Below, one piece after another: positions 7,721-9,415 of a stretch of DNA of 9,415 bases (position 1 is its first letter; each line of letters opens with the position of its first letter). This DNA comes from Fidelibacterota bacterium. Its GTDB lineage: Bacteria > Bipolaricaulota > Bipolaricaulia > UBA7950 > UBA9294. The DNA is taken from the NCBI GenBank assembly GCA_024278395.1, contig JAJRTG010000098.1, positions 1 to 9,415 of the forward strand, in the 5' to 3' direction. The position numbers were made by a program, and so were the translations under genes. The notes under the pieces were generated by a model. It was given only the letters and a program-made list of their open reading frames with translations. It searched no databases and had not been told where the DNA came from.

Positions 7721-8406
7721 ACGATAGCGATCGCCGTCGGCTGTTCGACCGGTGGGCGGGGACCTACGACGATGCTGTGCGCTCCGCCGCGGGATTCCCG
7801 TTCGCCGGGTACGATCGCGTGTTGAACGAGATTGTACTACTGGCGGATGCGGGACCGGGGATGCGCGTGCTCGACCTCGGTACCGGAACCGGAAACCTGG
7901 CGGCGCGGTTCACCGCGCTCGGGTGTGAGGTCGTCGGGATCGACTTCTCTCCCGGGATGCTCGCCGCAGCGCGCAGGAAGGTCCCCGAAGCGCGGTTCGT
8001 CCGCGCTGATCTCCGCGGCGATCCGGAATCCCTGCGCGGCCACCGGTTCGACCGAATCGTTTCCGCGTACGTGTTTCACGAGTTCGACCTTGCGACGAAG
8101 ACCTCCCTGCTGGGGCGGCTCGCGTGCGACCGCCTCACCGAACAGGGGGTGATCATCATCGGCGATATCGCTTTCCCCACGGTCAAAGGGCGGGAAGAGG
8201 CGCATCGAAGATGGGCCGCGGAATGGGATGAGGAGGAGCACTATTGGGCGGCGGACGAGGCCGTCGCTGCATGTACGAAGGCGGGATTACACGTGCAGTA
8301 CGTACAGGTCTCAAGTTGCGGCGGCGTGTTCGTCATCCATAAAATAAAGCCCACGCCAATGGGGAATTACAAGAAAAACGATTTGCCTTCCCCGATGTGG
8401 ATGTAG
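7717..8406 (+). CDS. Class I SAM-dependent methyltransferase, YrrT-like
   Basis: 229 residues from GTG 7717, which overlaps the thyX stop as GTGA. The frame stays open upstream to 7597, but that part lies inside thyX, and the protein is family-like only from LFDRWAGTYDDAV onward. Motif I is VLDLGTGTGNLAARF (51-65), the acidic end of strand 2 is D76 in VVGIDFSPGML, motif post-II is FVRADLRG, and IVSAYVFHEF (114-123) is motif IV. The fold and the DRWAxTYD opening resemble Bacillus YrrT-type methyltransferases, whose substrate is uncertain. It is cytoplasmic. The stop-start overlap implies co-translation with thyX. A link to folate, nucleotide or SAM metabolism is possible, but no substrate can be named. 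The last 19 residues (KPTPMGNYKK...PMWM) look like an added tail of lower GC content beyond the conserved SSCGGVFVIHKI end. Confidence 0.88.
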   Translation: MNDSDRRRLFDRWAGTYDDAVRSAAGFPFAGYDRVLNEIVLLADAGPGMRVLDLGTGTGNLAARFTALGCEVVGIDFSPGMLAAARRKVPEARFVRADLRGDPESLRGHRFDRIVSAYVFHEFDLATKTSLLGRLACDRLTEQGVIIIGDIAFPTVKGREEAHRRWAAEWDEEEHYWAADEAVAACTKAGLHVQYVQVSSCGGVFVIHKIKPTPMGNYKKNDLPSPMWM

Positions 8407-8411
8407 TAATA

Positions 8412-8436
8412 CATGAGGCCGTTGAAACGCCTGATG
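8412..8436 (+). repeat. Near-palindrome just upstream of the MscS gene
   Basis: CAT, AGGC and GT (8412-8422) pair with AC, GCCT and ATG (8427-8436) around a TGAA loop, with one mismatch and one bulged C. It ends eight bases before the Shine-Dalgarno. It could be an operator or an mRNA hairpin affecting translation; chance is not excluded. Confidence 0.3.
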
Positions 8437-8443
8437 ATCCATC

Positions 8444-8450
8444 AAGGAGG
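8444..8450 (+). promoter_or_regulatory. Ribosome binding site that decides the MscS start
   Basis: AAGGAGG is followed two bases later by ATG 8453 and eight bases later by an in-frame ATG at 8459. The second spacing is functional and the first is too tight, so 8459 is preferred. Confidence 0.7.
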
Positions 8451-8458
8451 AGATGAAT

Positions 8459-8980
8459 ATGAACAGGTTTGTAGATTGGTTCATCGAGCAGGGCCCGCAG
8501 ATCGGCCTGCGCCTCGGCGGGGCGCTTCTGATCCTCCTCGGCGGATGGCTGTTCGGGTTCATCGCCGTCCGGGTGGCCGGCCGCCTGATGGACATCTCGA
8601 GACTGGAGTTCTCCAACCTGCTGCGCCAATTCATCTACAAACTGATCCGCTGGGGCATCAACGCGATCGCACTGGTCATGGCCCTCGGGCAGTTGGGGGT
8701 GGAGATCGGTCCATTGATCGCCGGATTGGGGGTGACCGGTTTCATCATCGGCTTCGCCACGCAGCAGACCCTGTCGAACTTCGCAGCGGGGTTCATGCTC
8801 CTCCTCTACCGCCCTTACGACGTAGGAGACGAGATCGAAGCGTCCGGAGCAACAGGAATCGTCGAGGGAATGAACCTGGTCAACACGACGCTGCGAACGG
8901 AGGAGGGGACCATGGTCACGATCCCTAACGGCAAGATCTGGGGCGGGGTGATCAAGAACAAGGGACGCCGTGCAGGTTAG
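8459..8980 (+). CDS. Small MscS-family mechanosensitive channel lacking the C-terminal domain
   Basis: 173 residues; E. coli MscS has 286. MscS channels open under membrane tension to release solutes on osmotic downshock. Hydrophobic segments lie at about 17-40 (TM1), 58-80 (TM2) and 83-117 (the pore helix TM3, with the glycine-rich LIAGLGVTGFIIGFATQQTL and then LSNFAAGFMLLLYRPYDVGD). The beta domain follows at about 118-168 (IVEGMNLVNTTLRTEEGTMVTIPNGKIWGGVI), aligning well with E. coli MscS up to its NGKI region. The protein then ends with KNKGRRAG. The roughly 100-residue alpha/beta vestibule domain is absent, and no remnant of it is seen in any frame downstream. The channel core is complete, so it may be a genuine short member or a gene cut short by a past rearrangement. 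It is probably transcribed separately from the operon upstream, 52 bases away. Confidence 0.88.
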   Translation: MNRFVDWFIEQGPQIGLRLGGALLILLGGWLFGFIAVRVAGRLMDISRLEFSNLLRQFIYKLIRWGINAIALVMALGQLGVEIGPLIAGLGVTGFIIGFATQQTLSNFAAGFMLLLYRPYDVGDEIEASGATGIVEGMNLVNTTLRTEEGTMVTIPNGKIWGGVIKNKGRRAG

Positions 8981-9026
8981 ACAGCTCTTCGAAACCGGAG
9001 GATAGGCATCGATAAACGGCCTCCCT

Positions 9027-9106
9027 AACCGGCTCCGCTGTTGAACCCCTAAGCCGATGGCGTGATAACCCAGCGGGATAGCTTCAGCGAACCGGCTTCC
9101 CGCTGT
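9027..9106 (+). repeat. Imperfect direct repeat within the structured stretch
   Basis: AACCGGCT followed by CCGCTGT occurs at 9027-9041, and again at 9090-9106 with two extra bases between the halves. Each copy can pair with CAGCGG at 9071-9076, so the repeat creates two alternative partners for one strand. Confidence 0.5.
9071..9105 (+). other. Strong stem-loop in the intergenic stretch
   Basis: CAGCGGGA (9071-9078) pairs perfectly with TCCCGCTG (9098-9105). After a bulged T, AGC (9080-9082) continues with GCT (9095-9097), making 11 pairs around a 12-base loop. An outer, interrupted helix between GTGATAACC (9062-9070) and GGATTACAC (9113-9121) may enclose it. No T-run follows, so it is not an intrinsic terminator. 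Confidence 0.5.
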
Positions 9107-9191
9107 CAGTGAGGATTACACCCACCTAGAGCATCCCCAAGAACCGAAAACCAGCCTTCCGAATCCTCCCTGTGCGCAGCGAGGGGAGTAC

Positions 9192-9220
9192 TTGCAGCAG
9201 GGATAGGCTCGGGGCATAAT
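9192..9220 (+). promoter_or_regulatory. Candidate promoter for the binding-protein gene
   Basis: TTGCAG (9192-9197), a 17-base spacer and CATAAT (9215-9220, five of six consensus bases). The transcript would start near 9227, about 30 bases before the TTG start. If this promoter is the main one, the structured stretch upstream is not part of the leader. Confidence 0.4.
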
Positions 9221-9246
9221 AACACAAATTTCAAAAAAGTATTACC

Positions 9247-9251
9247 GGAGG
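9247..9251 (+). promoter_or_regulatory. Ribosome binding site that decides the TTG start
   Basis: GGAGG with six bases before TTG 9258. The spacing is ideal and favours this start over the in-frame ATG at 9288, which would cut off the basic n-region of the signal peptide. Confidence 0.7.
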
Positions 9252-9257
9252 TGGCAG

Positions 9258-9415
9258 TTGGCTTTCAGGAACCTGAGGACGGGACTAATGGTTCTCGCTC
9301 TTCTGATGAGCGTGGTGGTTGCGGGTAGCGCGGCGGGCAAGGTCACGATCAATGACGCAGCGGGGAGGGTGATAACGGTCTCCTCACCCCTCGAGCGGGT
9401 GGTCGTGCTCGCCTC
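9258..9415 (+). CDS. ABC transporter substrate-binding protein, TroA/BtuF-type (Peripla_BP_2), 3' end outside the window
   Basis: The first 52 residues from TTG 9258. A basic n-region (AFRNLRTG) and a hydrophobic core (LMVLALLMSVVVAGSAAG) form an export signal with a likely signal-peptidase I site near GSAAG; no lipobox Cys is seen. The mature start, KVTINDAAGRVITVSSPLERVVVLA, is the characteristic opening of the family that binds iron-siderophores, haem, cobalamin or related ligands for an importer (V-x-D-x-x-G-R-x-V-x, then P-x-x-R-V-V). The ligand cannot be told from this fragment. It has its own promoter candidate and probably begins a transporter operon running off the right edge. Alternative in-frame starts are less well served by a ribosome binding site. 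Confidence 0.82.
   Translation, partial: MAFRNLRTGLMVLALLMSVVVAGSAAGKVTINDAAGRVITVSSPLERVVVLA

Larger units (their letters stand above)
8981..9191. other. Non-coding, structure-rich stretch: candidate ncRNA or structured leader, family unknown
   Basis: No credible gene lies here on either strand. Several pairings compete. GGAGGAT (8997-9003) and GAGGATT (9111-9117) can both pair with AATCCTCC (9162-9169), part of which can also pair with GGGAG (9184-9188). CCGCTG (9035-9040) competes with the 3' arm of the main hairpin for CAGCGG (9071-9076). CCACCT (9122-9127) is complementary to AGGTGG (9249-9254), the ribosome binding site of the next gene. Such alternatives are typical of riboswitch leaders, but the sequence did not match the cobalamin, Moco, TPP, SAM, Mg or yybP motifs I tried. 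GC-rich and purine-rich tracts also pair by chance. Confidence 0.4.

Noticed and set aside
9041..9050. GGGGTTCAAC on the - strand as a tRNA T-loop
   Set aside because: The flanking bases do not form a T-stem, and no acceptor or anticodon arms could be drawn.
8981..9257. Cobalamin riboswitch upstream of a BtuF-like gene
   Set aside because: The segment 9087-9113 is vaguely reminiscent of the B12-box region, but the conserved GCCACTG, AAAAGGGAA and AGCCAGGAGACC-type blocks are missing, so no family was assigned.
9301..9320. CTGATGAG resembling a hammerhead ribozyme core
   Set aside because: It lies in the signal-peptide coding region of the binding protein and lacks the matching GAAA element and helices.

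Overview
The window is bacterial, roughly 60% GC, densely coded and without rRNA, tRNA, CRISPR or recognisable insertion sequences. Shine-Dalgarno sequences of the AGGAGG type precede several starts. The gene set (an adenosine-specific kinase of the kind common in archaea and thermophilic bacteria, flavin-dependent thymidylate synthase instead of ThyA, and a giant secreted Asp-box protein) suggests an uncultured or thermophile-related phylum. Bipolaricaulota (Acetothermia) is my best guess, but it rests on general impression only and should be treated as weak.

Layout: (1) 1-363, + strand, the 3' part of an adenosine-specific kinase. (2) 425-1783, + strand, a DUF6880-like helical-repeat protein whose perfect TATAAT lies only six bases upstream of the ATG, so it may be made from a leaderless mRNA. 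(3) 1878-6182, - strand, a 1434-residue exported protein made of about 26 Asp-box (BNR) repeats behind a short N-terminal domain; it converges on the DUF6880 gene. (4) 6183-6399, a divergent control region with promoter candidates in both directions. (5) 6400-8406, + strand, a tight operon: dcd (dCTP deaminase), thyX and a class I SAM methyltransferase, with a 4-base gap and then a GTGA overlap. (6) 8459-8980, + strand, a short MscS-type channel that stops after the beta domain. (7) 8981-9257, a non-coding stretch rich in inverted and competing repeats. (8) 9258 to the edge, + strand, the start of a TroA/BtuF-type ABC transporter binding protein.

How the genes work together: dcd and thyX are consecutive parts of dTMP synthesis (dCTP to dUTP, then dUMP to dTMP; no separate dUTPase is visible here). 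The methyltransferase is translationally coupled to them, but its substrate is unknown. The other genes look like independent units: an exported propeller protein, a membrane channel, and an uptake system for iron-siderophore, corrinoid or a similar ligand starting at the right edge.

No defence system or mobile element was found. The points most worth following are the unusual ThyX active-site region, the structured non-coding stretch before the binding-protein gene, the truncated MscS, and the architecture of the propeller protein.
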